A stretch of DNA of 64,000 nt from assembly GCA_044341025.1 (NCBI GenBank), contig JBIISM010000001.1, positions 62,001 to 126,000 of the forward strand, read 5' to 3'. Both the position numbers and the translations under genes were made by a program. Of this stretch, positions 17,701 to 25,061 are shown in pieces. The notes beneath the pieces were generated by a model, which was given only the letters and a program-made list of their open reading frames with translations, was not told the DNA's origin and did no database searches. Origin of the DNA: JABMMZ01 sp044341025. GTDB lineage: Bacteria; Bacteroidota; Bacteroidia; NS11-12g; UBA955. Numbering within the stretch: position 1 is the stretch's first letter; the number at the start of each line of letters is the position of its first letter.

Positions 17701-19121
17701 CTTTGCGCTTACGGCCTGTGCTTATGACCGCCTTAGTGGCTTCGCTTGGTTTCTTGCCTATGGCGCTGAGCAATGGAGCAGGTGCAGAAGTTCAACGGCC
17801 ACTGGCTACAGTCGTTATCGGTGGTTTGCTCATTGCAACTTTCTTAACTTTATTTGTTCTACCAATAATTTATGGAATTTCTGAACAGGGATTTAAAATG
17901 AAATTTTCAAGCACCAAAATAACTTTAATTGTGTGTCTGTTTTTCGCATCCAATAGTAGTGCCCAAAATAAAATTAGCATTAAAGCTGCGGTCGATTCTG
18001 CCATCGCAAATAATTTGGTTTTGCGCAGCGACCGCTTAGCCTTGGCATATAATTCAGCCTTGGTCAAGACCGCAAATAATTTGCCGAAAACCAATCTTAA
18101 TTTTGAAAATGGGCAAATCAATAGCAGCTATATAGACCAACGTTTTGGATTGTCTCAAAACATTCAATTTCCTCAGGTTTACAAGAGACAAAAACAATTG
18201 ATGGAGGCCTATCAACAAGCGAGTCAGTTGCAACTCAATTTGTCAGAACTTGATTTGACACGTCAAGTGTATTCAAACTATTACAGCTTGGTGTATTTGC
18301 TCGCTAAGGAAAATGTTTTGTTGCAATCTGATTCAATGTATTCAGCCTTCTTGTCAAGAGCAGAAACAAAATACAAATTGGGTGAAACGGGCAATTTGGA
18401 GAAGTCTGCAGCCGCTCTGCAAAGACAACAAATTGCCATCCAATTAACAGAGGTGCAACAAGACATTGCTTTTAAAATATTGTCCTTAAAATGGCTGTTA
18501 AATACGACAAACGATTGCTTGCCTAATACGGATGAGCTAATGCTTCAATTGCCTATTTTGGATTCGAATTTATTGACAACCCATCCTCAACTAGCAGTTT
18601 TGCAGCAGAACTTACAAATTAGTCAATCGAAATCAATGTTAGAAAAGTCAAGGTTTTTACCTGATTTGCAATTGTCATACTCGAATATGAGTATGAAAGG
18701 AGTTGGAGCAGATAACCATTTTTACTCCTCCAATACCAGGTTCCAATCGATGCAAGTTGGGGTGGGGATCCCCATATTTGTAGGTGCGCAAAAAGCGGCT
18801 GTAAAAGCGGCTGAAATTGACAAAGAAATTGCTGCCAATAGTTTTGACATCGGACAAAGAACCATTGCGCAACAATGGACACAAGCTGCCACAAAGGCGT
18901 CCAATTACAAATCAATTGTCGACTTTTACGACAGTGTTGGACTTCAAAACTCAAATAATTTGAAGAACTCTGCCAATAGGCAATTGGAAGCGGGTGAAAT
19001 ATCTTACTCAGATTGGGTGGTCTTGAGCAACCAATCGATAGCGGCCCAAAGCCACTATTTGGAAATGCTTCGTTTGTACAACGAAGCCGCAATAGAATTA
19101 ATGTACTTGATGGAAAAATAA
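14778..19121 (+). CDS. CzcA-type heavy-metal RND efflux pump fused to a TolC-type outer-membrane factor
   Basis: 1,447 residues. Residues 1 to about 1035 form a full HME-RND permease with twelve membrane helices. Helix 4 has DFGLIVDGAVIIVE with D402, D408 and E415, the spacing of the CzcA proton-relay residues, pointing to divalent metals (Zn, Co, Cd, Ni) rather than Cu/Ag. From M1041 a typical signal peptide (MKFSSTKITLIVCLFFASNS, then SAQ) begins, followed by an outer-membrane-factor domain (about 1065-1447) with long helical repeats (ANNLVLRSDRLALAYN; GETGNLEKSAAALQRQQIA). Such fusions are common in Bacteroidota. The embedded signal could let the TolC part cross the inner membrane. ATG 17898 could also start a separate TolC product. 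The adaptor gene follows after 16 bases. Confidence 0.93.
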   Translation: MFLNSIIGFSIKNKLIIGLFTISLILYGAYELTRLPIDAVPDITNNQVQVITIAPSLGATDIERLVTFPVEQANSNIPGLHEIRSFSRFGLSLVTIVFDEGVDIYWARQQVSERLQSAKALIPPGVASPELGPVTTGLGEIYQYVIRPKKGYEHKYTSVELRTIQDWIVRRQLLSVKGVADVSSFGGLLKQYEIAIDPDKLQSMDISIEDVFNAIQSNNENTGGAYIEKGPTVLYIRTEGLVNSISDLGNIPVKVLKNGVSLLVRDIAEVKLGTAVRYGAMHYDTLGEVAGAVVMMLKGGNSSEVIKDVKERVELIQKSLPEGVVIEPFLDRTKMVNNAIGTVETNLLEGALIVIFVLVLFLGNVRAGLLVASVIPLSMLFAVIMMNTFGVSGNLMSLGALDFGLIVDGAVIIVEAVMHALTNHSSKIGFLKLEQNKMDETVKHSASKMMNSAVFGQIIILIVYLPIFSLQGIEGKMFKPMAQTVAFALMGAFILSLTYIPMMSSVFLSKTIHTKKNLSDKMMEKLEGVYRTALNKTLNYPKIVLTSVLALFALAIIVLMQLGGEFIPTLEEGDFALETRVLPGSNLNVSLKAAKQASAILMTKFPEVEKVVAKIGSGEVPTDPMPIDAQDLMIILKDKKEWTSAKTFNELAEKMGEALKDVPGVTFGFQYPVQMRFNELMTGARQDVVCKIFGENLDTLAHYAAELGKIASVVDGAQDVYVEPVAGIPQIVINYKRDLIARYGVKISDVNRAVNTAFAGGSAGKVYEGEKRFDLVVRLNKNQRQELSDVQNLLIPVGPSMNVPLYHLADVEIKDGPNQIQREDAKRRIVVGFNVRGRDVQSIVDDLQTKIAQKVKLPAGYYITYGGAFENLNAAKKRLGIAVPIALFLIFLLLFFAFNSSKQAALIFTAIPLSAIGGILALAMRGMPFSISAGVGFIALFGVAVLNGIVLIAEFKRLKSDGITDLREIVVKGTSLRLRPVLMTALVASLGFLPMALSNGAGAEVQRPLATVVIGGLLIATFLTLFVLPIIYGISEQGFKMKFSSTKITLIVCLFFASNSSAQNKISIKAAVDSAIANNLVLRSDRLALAYNSALVKTANNLPKTNLNFENGQINSSYIDQRFGLSQNIQFPQVYKRQKQLMEAYQQASQLQLNLSELDLTRQVYSNYYSLVYLLAKENVLLQSDSMYSAFLSRAETKYKLGETGNLEKSAAALQRQQIAIQLTEVQQDIAFKILSLKWLLNTTNDCLPNTDELMLQLPILDSNLLTTHPQLAVLQQNLQISQSKSMLEKSRFLPDLQLSYSNMSMKGVGADNHFYSSNTRFQSMQVGVGIPIFVGAQKAAVKAAEIDKEIAANSFDIGQRTIAQQWTQAATKASNYKSIVDFYDSVGLQNSNNLKNSANRQLEAGEISYSDWVVLSNQSIAAQSHYLEMLRLYNEAAIELMYLMEK

Positions 19122-19137
19122 AATTTAAAATAAAGAA

Positions 19138-20277
19138 ATGTTCAAACATATAAATTTAGCGCTTTTGGTATTGTCTTTAACCGCAATACTGCAAGCCTGT
19201 AGCAACAAAGCTGCAAAAAGCGAAACAAAAACAAATGAAATAAGTGTAAAGGAAATTACCTTGACCGACGCGCAAATGCAAAATGCAAGCATTGGCTTCG
19301 ATACGGCCAAGATCGTGAAACTATCAGGAACGATTAAAGTTAATGGGGTAATTGATGTGCCGCCACAAAATATGGTATCAGTGAGTTTACCCTTGGGTGG
19401 TTTTTTAGTTAAGACTAAGCTTTTGCCAGGCATGCATTTGAATAAAGGTGATGTAATCGCCGTAATGGAAGACCAACAATACATTCAACTACAACAAGAT
19501 TATTTGACTGCTAAGGCACAATTTTCCTACATTGAAAGCCAATACCAAAGGCAAGCAGAATTAAACCAAAGCAAGGCAAGCAGTGATAAAATGTTCGAAC
19601 AAGCTAAGTCTGATTACCAAAGCCAAAAGATTTTGATCAATGCCTTGTCTGAAAAGCTAAAGTTAATCGGTCTTAATCCTGCTCAATTGAACGAAAATAA
19701 CATGTCCAAAAGCATCAATGTGTATTCGCCAATTAATGGTTTTGTTAGTAAAGTTAATGTAAATATAGGTCGATACATTAGTCCTTCAGACGTGATGTTT
19801 GAATTGGTGAATCCTGATGACATTCATTTAAATTTAACCATCTACGAAAAGGATTTACAAAGTTTACATATTGGAAGCAAAGTCAAGGCCTTCTCAAATA
19901 ACAATCCCGATAAAATATACGATTGCGATGTTATTTTAATTGGTCAGGACGTTTCAAAAGAAGGGTTCGTTCAAGTGCATTGCCATTTTCAAACCTACAG
20001 CAATATTCTTATTCCTGGAATGTATATGAATGCTGAACTAGAATCGGATTCGAAACTAGGTTTGGCATTACCAGAAGCTTCCGTAGTATCTCATGAAGGT
20101 GTTGAGTATGTATTTATTGAAAAGTCAAATAAGCACTTTGAAATGGTAACGGTTAAAGCATTGTCTAGAAGCAAGGGCATGCTGAAAATCGAAGAAAATC
20201 CTCAATTAATAGGGGCTAAAGTGGTCGTTAATGGGGCTTATGATTTGCTGATGATGGCAAAGAATACCGCCGAATAA
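19138..20277 (+). CDS. RND efflux periplasmic adaptor lipoprotein (CusB/CzcB family)
   Basis: 379 residues. The lipoprotein signal ends with LQAC at C21. The chain has the membrane-fusion-protein layout: barrel-sandwich (lipoyl-like) halves around a helical hairpin (about 110-190, with DYLTAKAQFSYIESQYQRQ) and a beta-barrel domain (YSPINGFVSKVNVNIGRY ... VNPDDIHLNLTIYEKDL). It would bridge the CzcA part of the upstream fusion and its TolC part. Co-transcribed with that gene, 16 bases downstream. No His-rich metal-binding N-terminal tail is seen. Confidence 0.92.
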   Translation: MFKHINLALLVLSLTAILQACSNKAAKSETKTNEISVKEITLTDAQMQNASIGFDTAKIVKLSGTIKVNGVIDVPPQNMVSVSLPLGGFLVKTKLLPGMHLNKGDVIAVMEDQQYIQLQQDYLTAKAQFSYIESQYQRQAELNQSKASSDKMFEQAKSDYQSQKILINALSEKLKLIGLNPAQLNENNMSKSINVYSPINGFVSKVNVNIGRYISPSDVMFELVNPDDIHLNLTIYEKDLQSLHIGSKVKAFSNNNPDKIYDCDVILIGQDVSKEGFVQVHCHFQTYSNILIPGMYMNAELESDSKLGLALPEASVVSHEGVEYVFIEKSNKHFEMVTVKALSRSKGMLKIEENPQLIGAKVVVNGAYDLLMMAKNTAE

Positions 20278-20311
20278 TTAAACTTAAACTTAAATCAATT
20301 ATACTAGAATC

Positions 20312-21304
20312 ATGGTAGCAATAAGCAAGGGTATTGGTGTTGTCAATATGCAAAAATCTTTGCTTGTTGTTTCCGTTGTGCTTTTTGTTATAAAAATTAC
20401 CGCTTGGTACCTTACGGGTTCCGTTGCTATTTTAACCGATGCCTTAGAAAGCACTGTGAATGTAGTGGCCGGTATTATCGGTTTGTACAGTATCATTTTA
20501 TCGGCCAAGCCAAAAGACCAGGAGCATCCGTATGGCCACGGCAAAGTTGAGTTTTTATCTTCGGCTTTAGAAGGGTTGCTCATTTCAATTGCTGGTTTGT
20601 TTATTGTTTACGAGTCCTTAAACAATCTTATACATCCACATGCCTTGCAAAAATTAGACAGCGGTATGGTACTTATAGCAATTACTGCAGTGGTGAATTT
20701 CATAATGGGACATTTATGCATTCAAAAAGGGAAAAAAGAAGCTTCTCCAATTTTGTTAGCTAGCGGGCAACATCTTAAGTCAGATACCTATTCAACCCTT
20801 GGGATTTTGTTGGGTGTGTTTTTGATTTATATGACGGACTTTTTGTGGTTAGACAGCGTTGCCGCTCTAATTATGGCTTTCGTAATTATTTATACTGGAT
20901 ATAAAATTATTAGACGTTCTATATCCGGTATTATGGATGAATCAGACAGCGCAATTATCAATGAAATTGTGGTGGTTTTAAATCAACACAGGCGTGCGGA
21001 TTGGATAGATGTGCACAATATGCGTGTAATTAATTATGCCGGTTTTTACCACATTGATTGCCACTTAACCGTTCCATATTACATCAATGTCAATGAGGCG
21101 CATGGTTTATTGGATGCCTTAACAGACATGCTCCGCTTGCACTTTAAAGAAAGGGTAGAGTTCTTTATCCATATTGATGGGTGCGTCTCCAAACAATGCG
21201 CACTTTGTTCAGTGCAAGATTGTTCTAAACGTAAAGCCTCATTTGTTGAATCTATTCAATGGACTTACAAGAATATTGTTTCCAATTCTAAGCATGGCTT
21301 ATGA
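20312..21304 (+). CDS. Cation diffusion facilitator (CDF) family metal exporter with a cysteine-rich C-terminus
   Basis: 330 residues. Six membrane helices are followed by the cytoplasmic CDF dimerisation domain. Helix 2 has LTDALESTVN, giving D..E/S where the Zn-type founder proteins have DxxxD. Helix 5 has QHLKSDTYSTLG with the His and Asp of the metal site. HPYGHGKVEF follows helix 2, as is usual. The C-terminal domain ends in four cysteines (C291, C296, C299, C304; C-x4-C-x2-C-x4-C), a likely extra metal-binding knuckle. It lies 34 bases after the adaptor gene, so it is probably the last gene of the metal-efflux operon, moving metal from cytoplasm to periplasm for the RND pump. Substrate uncertain. 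Confidence 0.92.
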   Translation: MVAISKGIGVVNMQKSLLVVSVVLFVIKITAWYLTGSVAILTDALESTVNVVAGIIGLYSIILSAKPKDQEHPYGHGKVEFLSSALEGLLISIAGLFIVYESLNNLIHPHALQKLDSGMVLIAITAVVNFIMGHLCIQKGKKEASPILLASGQHLKSDTYSTLGILLGVFLIYMTDFLWLDSVAALIMAFVIIYTGYKIIRRSISGIMDESDSAIINEIVVVLNQHRRADWIDVHNMRVINYAGFYHIDCHLTVPYYINVNEAHGLLDALTDMLRLHFKERVEFFIHIDGCVSKQCALCSVQDCSKRKASFVESIQWTYKNIVSNSKHGL

Positions 21305-21453
21305 TAATGTTGCCAATTAATAGGAACATAATAGGAGGAAATTCTGAAGTTTTGGCAATGCCCTAACTCAACGCCAATAAAAAAATACTAAACCCCGATA
21401 AAGCATCTGTCGCAAAGTTTTCTTTTAATCCGGTAAAGCCATCTTTCGGCATA

Positions 21454-22197
21454 TTATTTTTTTGACGGCTCATATTTGTTGATATTAATGGTTTGGAAAT
21501 ATGAAAATCTGATTGTTGGATTGCTTTCTAAAATGGTATTAGAATAATTCCAAATATTTTGATGAATGTAATTGATTTGTATTTGATTGTGTTTGTTGAA
21601 ATTGTATGCAAAGCCTGCGATAATGCGGTTTTGATTCATTAACGATTTTCCGCTGTATGAACCAACATTAAAGAATGCTTCATCACCAACGACAAAACTC
21701 AACAATGGGGCGTCTTGTTTTTTTATGATTGGATGCGTATATAGTGCCATAATGCGCAAACGGTTTCTGTAAATCCTATCTGTCCCAATAAATCTATTCT
21801 CATCTCTTAATCGCGTTTGTAAGGTTGATGATTTAATGCTAAACTTTCCATTTAACTGCATCCAAATATGGTCTTCTTCAATTAGCGATTTGAAAATTGC
21901 AGGTGTGCCATAAGAAAATGTTTTATAATATGTGTAGCCAATGCCAGCGGTAAATAGTTTATTGATGTTATAGTCGATCGATGGGCGAACAAACCACTGT
22001 TGGGGTTTTTGAACCCATTCGGTATTGCGCTTTGTTGCTTCGATTATAAAAGATAGCTTCTTGTTGAAGTTGACTTTGCCGACATAATGTACCCAAATAT
22101 TATTGTTTTGGGTTTTTACTTGGGCATTTGTTGCGTTGCTTAATATGGTCATTAAACACAACAAAATGATTGATGGGTTAAATAATTGAATTTTCAT
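21454..22197 (-). CDS. DUF2490 family outer-membrane-type protein
   Basis: 247 residues with the signal peptide KIQLFNPSIILLCLMTILSNATNAQ. The remainder is a series of alternating amphipathic strands (WFVRPSIDYNINKLFTAGIGY, split over several turns; QIQINYIHQNIW), ending in the aromatic strand IRFSYFQTINI. This is the DUF2490 pattern, a presumed small beta-barrel of unknown role in Bacteroidota. The stop is near 21454 and the end converges on the CDF gene with a 149-base gap. Its candidate promoter lies about 190 bases upstream. Confidence 0.78.
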   Translation of the reverse strand: MKIQLFNPSIILLCLMTILSNATNAQVKTQNNNIWVHYVGKVNFNKKLSFIIEATKRNTEWVQKPQQWFVRPSIDYNINKLFTAGIGYTYYKTFSYGTPAIFKSLIEEDHIWMQLNGKFSIKSSTLQTRLRDENRFIGTDRIYRNRLRIMALYTHPIIKKQDAPLLSFVVGDEAFFNVGSYSGKSLMNQNRIIAGFAYNFNKHNQIQINYIHQNIWNYSNTILESNPTIRFSYFQTININKYEPSKK

Positions 22198-22386
22198 GAT
22201 GATTGATAAGGTGTTTCATGCTAGGTTTTAACGCGTGAGCCTAAAAATAATCGGACATACATTCTGGTAATTGCAATTCCACCTTTGATGAATGCGAGAG
22301 AATTAAACAATGCTAAAAAGAACTGATCTTGCTAAAAATTAAATCTTTGCCAATGATTCTAGGAAAATATTTCAATTTGTTGTGCC

Positions 22387-22395
22387 GCAAAGTTA
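22387..22395 (-). promoter_or_regulatory. Candidate -7 element upstream of the DUF2490 gene
   Basis: TAACTTTGC on the minus strand matches TAnnTTTG exactly, but lies 190 bases from the ATG at 22197 and lacks a clear -33 box. The 243-base gap here holds nothing else I can recognise. The distance makes this a weak assignment. Confidence 0.3.
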
Positions 22396-22440
22396 CACTA
22401 CTTTAAAAAAAGAGGAGAAAAATGTGCCAAACTATACCAA

Positions 22441-23646
22441 TTATAAAATATTCTCATAAACGATGGCCATTCCCTGACCAACACCAACGCACATAGTAGC
22501 TATGCCATATTTCACATCGGGTCTTTTTTGCATTTCATGAATTAAGGTGCTGCTAATTCTAGCGCCACTGCAACCTAGAGGATGGCCAATTGCGATTGCT
22601 CCACCATTTACGTTCACTTTATTTATGTCTATGCCTAATTCTTTTATGCATGCGATGCTTTGAGAGGCGAAGGCTTCGTTTAGTTCAAACAATCCAATGT
22701 CTTCAATGTTGAGCCCAGCGCGTTTCAAGGCCTTTCTAACCGCTTCAACCGGTCCTATACCCATAATTGCTGGTTCAACTCCAGATGCCGCGGTGGCAAC
22801 GATGCGGGCTTTAGGTTTTAGACCATGGGCTCTTACAAACGATTCAGAAGCGATTGCCAAAGCACTTGCTCCGTCGTTTACCGAACTTGAATTTCCAGCC
22901 GTTACACTGCCATCTTTTTTAAATGCCGGTTTTAAATTGTTTAATGTTTCTATGCTGCTTAAACGGGCTTGTTCATCGGTATCGAATAGGATGCTTTCAC
23001 CTTTTTTCTGTGGAATTTCGTAAGCCACTATTTCTTCTTTAAATTTCCCGGCATCTTGGGCTTGTTTCCATTTAAATTGTGAATCGTAGGCAAATTGGTC
23101 TTGCTGTTCACGGCTAATTTCCCAGCGTTCAGCAATATTTTCAGCAGTTTCACCCATGGTAAATGGATGGTATAGTTTTGATAGGGCAGGATTGGTAAAT
23201 CTCCAACCTATGGTGGTATCATGAATTTCTGGAGCACGGCCAAAAGCGGTGTCTGATTTGGCCATTACAAAAGGCGCCCGCGACATGCTCTCAACCCCGC
23301 CGGCAATATACAATCCGCCATTGCCTGCGTTAATTTCCATATACGCGTTGGCTATGGCTTGAAGTCCACTGGCACACAATCTATTGACTGTATAGCCAGA
23401 AACGCTGGTAGGAAGGCCCGACAACAATGCAGACATACGTGCCACATTCCTATTGTCTTCCCCAGCTTGGTTGGCAGCCCCCAAAATCACTTCTTCTGTT
23501 TGATCAAAAGGAATGTTAGGGTTTCTATCAATTAGTGCTTTAATCACATGGGCGCCCATGTCATCCGGTCTGCTTGCAGAAAGGGTTCCTGCATATTTTC
23601 CAATTGCGGTTCTAACGGCATCAATTACGTATATAGATTGGCTCAT
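22441..23646 (-). CDS. Acetyl-CoA C-acyltransferase (thiolase)
   Basis: 401 residues from ATG 23646; the longer frame (to 23658) would start inside the promoter. All thiolase catalytic residues are present: nucleophilic C91 in NRLCASGLQA, the His in IAIGHPLGCSGAR (about 355), and the second Cys in MCVGVGQG (about 386). It cleaves or forms 3-oxoacyl-CoA in the cytoplasm; the FadA-type sequence (VRTAIGKYAGTLS; GRAPEI) suggests fatty-acid beta-oxidation, but no fadB-like partner is nearby. Single-gene unit with its own promoter. Confidence 0.94.
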   Translation of the reverse strand: MSQSIYVIDAVRTAIGKYAGTLSASRPDDMGAHVIKALIDRNPNIPFDQTEEVILGAANQAGEDNRNVARMSALLSGLPTSVSGYTVNRLCASGLQAIANAYMEINAGNGGLYIAGGVESMSRAPFVMAKSDTAFGRAPEIHDTTIGWRFTNPALSKLYHPFTMGETAENIAERWEISREQQDQFAYDSQFKWKQAQDAGKFKEEIVAYEIPQKKGESILFDTDEQARLSSIETLNNLKPAFKKDGSVTAGNSSSVNDGASALAIASESFVRAHGLKPKARIVATAASGVEPAIMGIGPVEAVRKALKRAGLNIEDIGLFELNEAFASQSIACIKELGIDINKVNVNGGAIAIGHPLGCSGARISSTLIHEMQKRPDVKYGIATMCVGVGQGMAIVYENIL

Positions 23647-23654
23647 ATTGTGGA

Positions 23655-23680
23655 GCAAAACTACAATATTATCAAATATA
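23655..23680 (-). promoter_or_regulatory. Thiolase promoter: two overlapping candidate -7 elements
   Basis: TAGTTTTGC (23655-23663) and TATATTTG (23673-23680) on the minus strand both match TAnnTTTG. Using the nearer one, only nine bases separate its G from the ATG at 23646. Which is used cannot be decided from sequence. Confidence 0.45.
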
Positions 23681-23780
23681 AATGATGAAAATATTTATTA
23701 TAACATCTTGAATTAAGACCATTAAGGGGATTAATCAACTATTCTTAATCAGAAATATTTGAATTGCAATTTTTGTGTAA

Positions 23781-23813
23781 TTGTGGTTTAATGAAAAAAC
23801 TATTTTATTTTCG
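23781..23813 (+). promoter_or_regulatory. Candidate promoter of the small lipoprotein gene
   Basis: TTG (23781-23783), 22 bases, TATTTTCG (23806-23813, one mismatch to TAnnTTTG). It ends five bases before the ATG at 23819. Confidence 0.4.
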
Positions 23814-23818
23814 TATCA

Positions 23819-24007
23819 ATGAAAATAAATAGATTCTTTATTTATTACGTAATCGGAATGTTTGTAATGGCAATTTCTCTGCCTTCTTGTAAAGCAAAAA
23901 CTTGCGATGATGCAAGCAATGTGACTGAACAATCAAAATCGAGAAAACGGGTAAAAAATATTGGACTGTTTTCTAAAAAAGAAATGCGCAGACAACGCTG
24001 GCATTAA
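23819..24007 (+). CDS. Small basic lipoprotein, unknown function
   Basis: 62 residues. A lipoprotein signal (FFIYYVIGMFVMAISLPSC) ends at C24. The mature part is only about 39 residues: a short Lys/Cys/Asp stretch (CKAKTCDD), then a strongly basic tail (KSRKRVKNIGLFSKKEMRRQ). Tails with the pattern VKxxGxFSKKExRR occur in other small Bacteroidota lipoproteins without known function. The exact start is supported by a promoter-like element five bases upstream. It is probably real given the clean lipobox, but no role can be assigned. Confidence 0.7.
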   Translation: MKINRFFIYYVIGMFVMAISLPSCKAKTCDDASNVTEQSKSRKRVKNIGLFSKKEMRRQRWH

Positions 24008-24092
24008 TAGGGAAGGTAAGGCAAATCAAAATTAAACAACTTCGCCTGAGCAATACTTGAGATACATAGCAATATGATGCTTAAAAAAAGTC

Positions 24093-24542
24093 TCAAAATT
24101 TAATTCTAGCCAATTCTCTTTGAATGTCTTTGGTTTTGATATCATCGCGTTTGTCAAAGGCTTTTTTACCTTTACCTAAGCCGATGTCTAGTTTTAAAAT
24201 ACCCCTTTCGTTGGCGTACAATTTAATAGGAAAAACCGCTGTGCCTTTTTCTTTTAAACGGGTTCCGATTTTGCCAAGTTCTTTTTTGTTTAATAGCAAT
24301 TTGCGGTTCCTTAAAGGCTCGTGTTTGTTGTATGTGCCTTGTTTGAATTCGCTGATGTGCATGTTTTTTACATACAATTCACCGTCTTCTATCATGCAAT
24401 AGGCATCACTTATATTGATGTTGCCGTTGCGAATGCTTTTTACTTCTGTACCGGTAAGCACCATGCCCGCCGTGAACTTTAAATCCGTATGGTATTCAAA
24501 CCCAGCTTTGCGGTTGATGATATTAACGGCTTTTTCACTCAT
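24093..24542 (-). CDS. smpB: SsrA-binding protein SmpB
   Basis: 149 residues, the usual length. SmpB binds tmRNA and delivers it to stalled ribosomes for trans-translation. The signature TGTEVKSIRNGNINISDAY and the C-terminal tail (GKKAFDKRDDIKTKDIQREL) that enters the mRNA channel are both present. The ATG at 24542 lies one base after the stop of the upstream thioesterase gene, so the two are co-transcribed and probably translationally coupled. The tmRNA gene itself is not in the window. Confidence 0.96.
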   Translation of the reverse strand: MSEKAVNIINRKAGFEYHTDLKFTAGMVLTGTEVKSIRNGNINISDAYCMIEDGELYVKNMHISEFKQGTYNKHEPLRNRKLLLNKKELGKIGTRLKEKGTAVFPIKLYANERGILKLDIGLGKGKKAFDKRDDIKTKDIQRELARIKF

Positions 24543-24543
24543 T

Positions 24544-24936
24544 TCACTTTAGACTTTCGAACAGCAAATTTAACTTTTCTTTTGTAATAATTTTTTGCCC
24601 TGTGCTGCATTCTGCAATAATTCTTTCACCCACCGTGGCTGTAACGGTACAATCGATACTATTTTTTTCCAATTTAGAAATGCAGGCTTCAAACACAACT
24701 GTGTCGCCTAATAGGGCAGGCGATTTATGGGTGATGTTCAAAAAAGTGCCTATACCTTCTTCGTCTTCTTCTTTCATTTCTAATACAAATAAACGGCTGC
24801 TCCACTCAGCATCACGCCCAAGAGCGAAGGTGCCATATACCTTGTGTACTTCGCCACTTTCAAACTCGGCCAGGTCATTTAATCCCACCACTTTAGTGTA
24901 TTTTTTTTTGTTGCCTATCTGGAAAATAGTTTTCAT
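24544..24936 (-). CDS. Hotdog-fold thioesterase, FlK-like
   Basis: 130 residues from ATG 24936; an upstream in-frame ATG at 24957 adds seven residues and is less likely. The sequence matches the fluoroacetyl-CoA thioesterase-like group of hotdog proteins: a central strand GTFLNITHKSPALLGDTV, equivalent to GTHxxxxHxxAxxxG in FlK, and E residues in the preceding helix. It would hydrolyse a small acyl-CoA in the cytoplasm; the substrate is unknown and fluoroacetyl-CoA is unlikely. First gene of a two-gene unit with smpB. Confidence 0.75.
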   Translation of the reverse strand: MKTIFQIGNKKKYTKVVGLNDLAEFESGEVHKVYGTFALGRDAEWSSRLFVLEMKEEDEEGIGTFLNITHKSPALLGDTVVFEACISKLEKNSIDCTVTATVGERIIAECSTGQKIITKEKLNLLFESLK

Positions 24937-25044
24937 ATTAATTGAGCAAATGTGCATTAATTTGTCTCAAATTCAAAATATATTCTTCTGATAAAATGAG
25001 TATAAAAGGTGGGTTACTCTAGAAAAAGCGCGCTTGAAATTTCG

Positions 25045-25052
25045 TATTTTCG
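25045..25052 (+). promoter_or_regulatory. Candidate -7 element of polA
   Basis: TATTTTCG, one mismatch to TAnnTTTG, ends nine bases before ATG 25062. The same variant precedes the small lipoprotein gene at 23819. Confidence 0.35.
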
Positions 25053-25061
25053 TTGCAAGAT

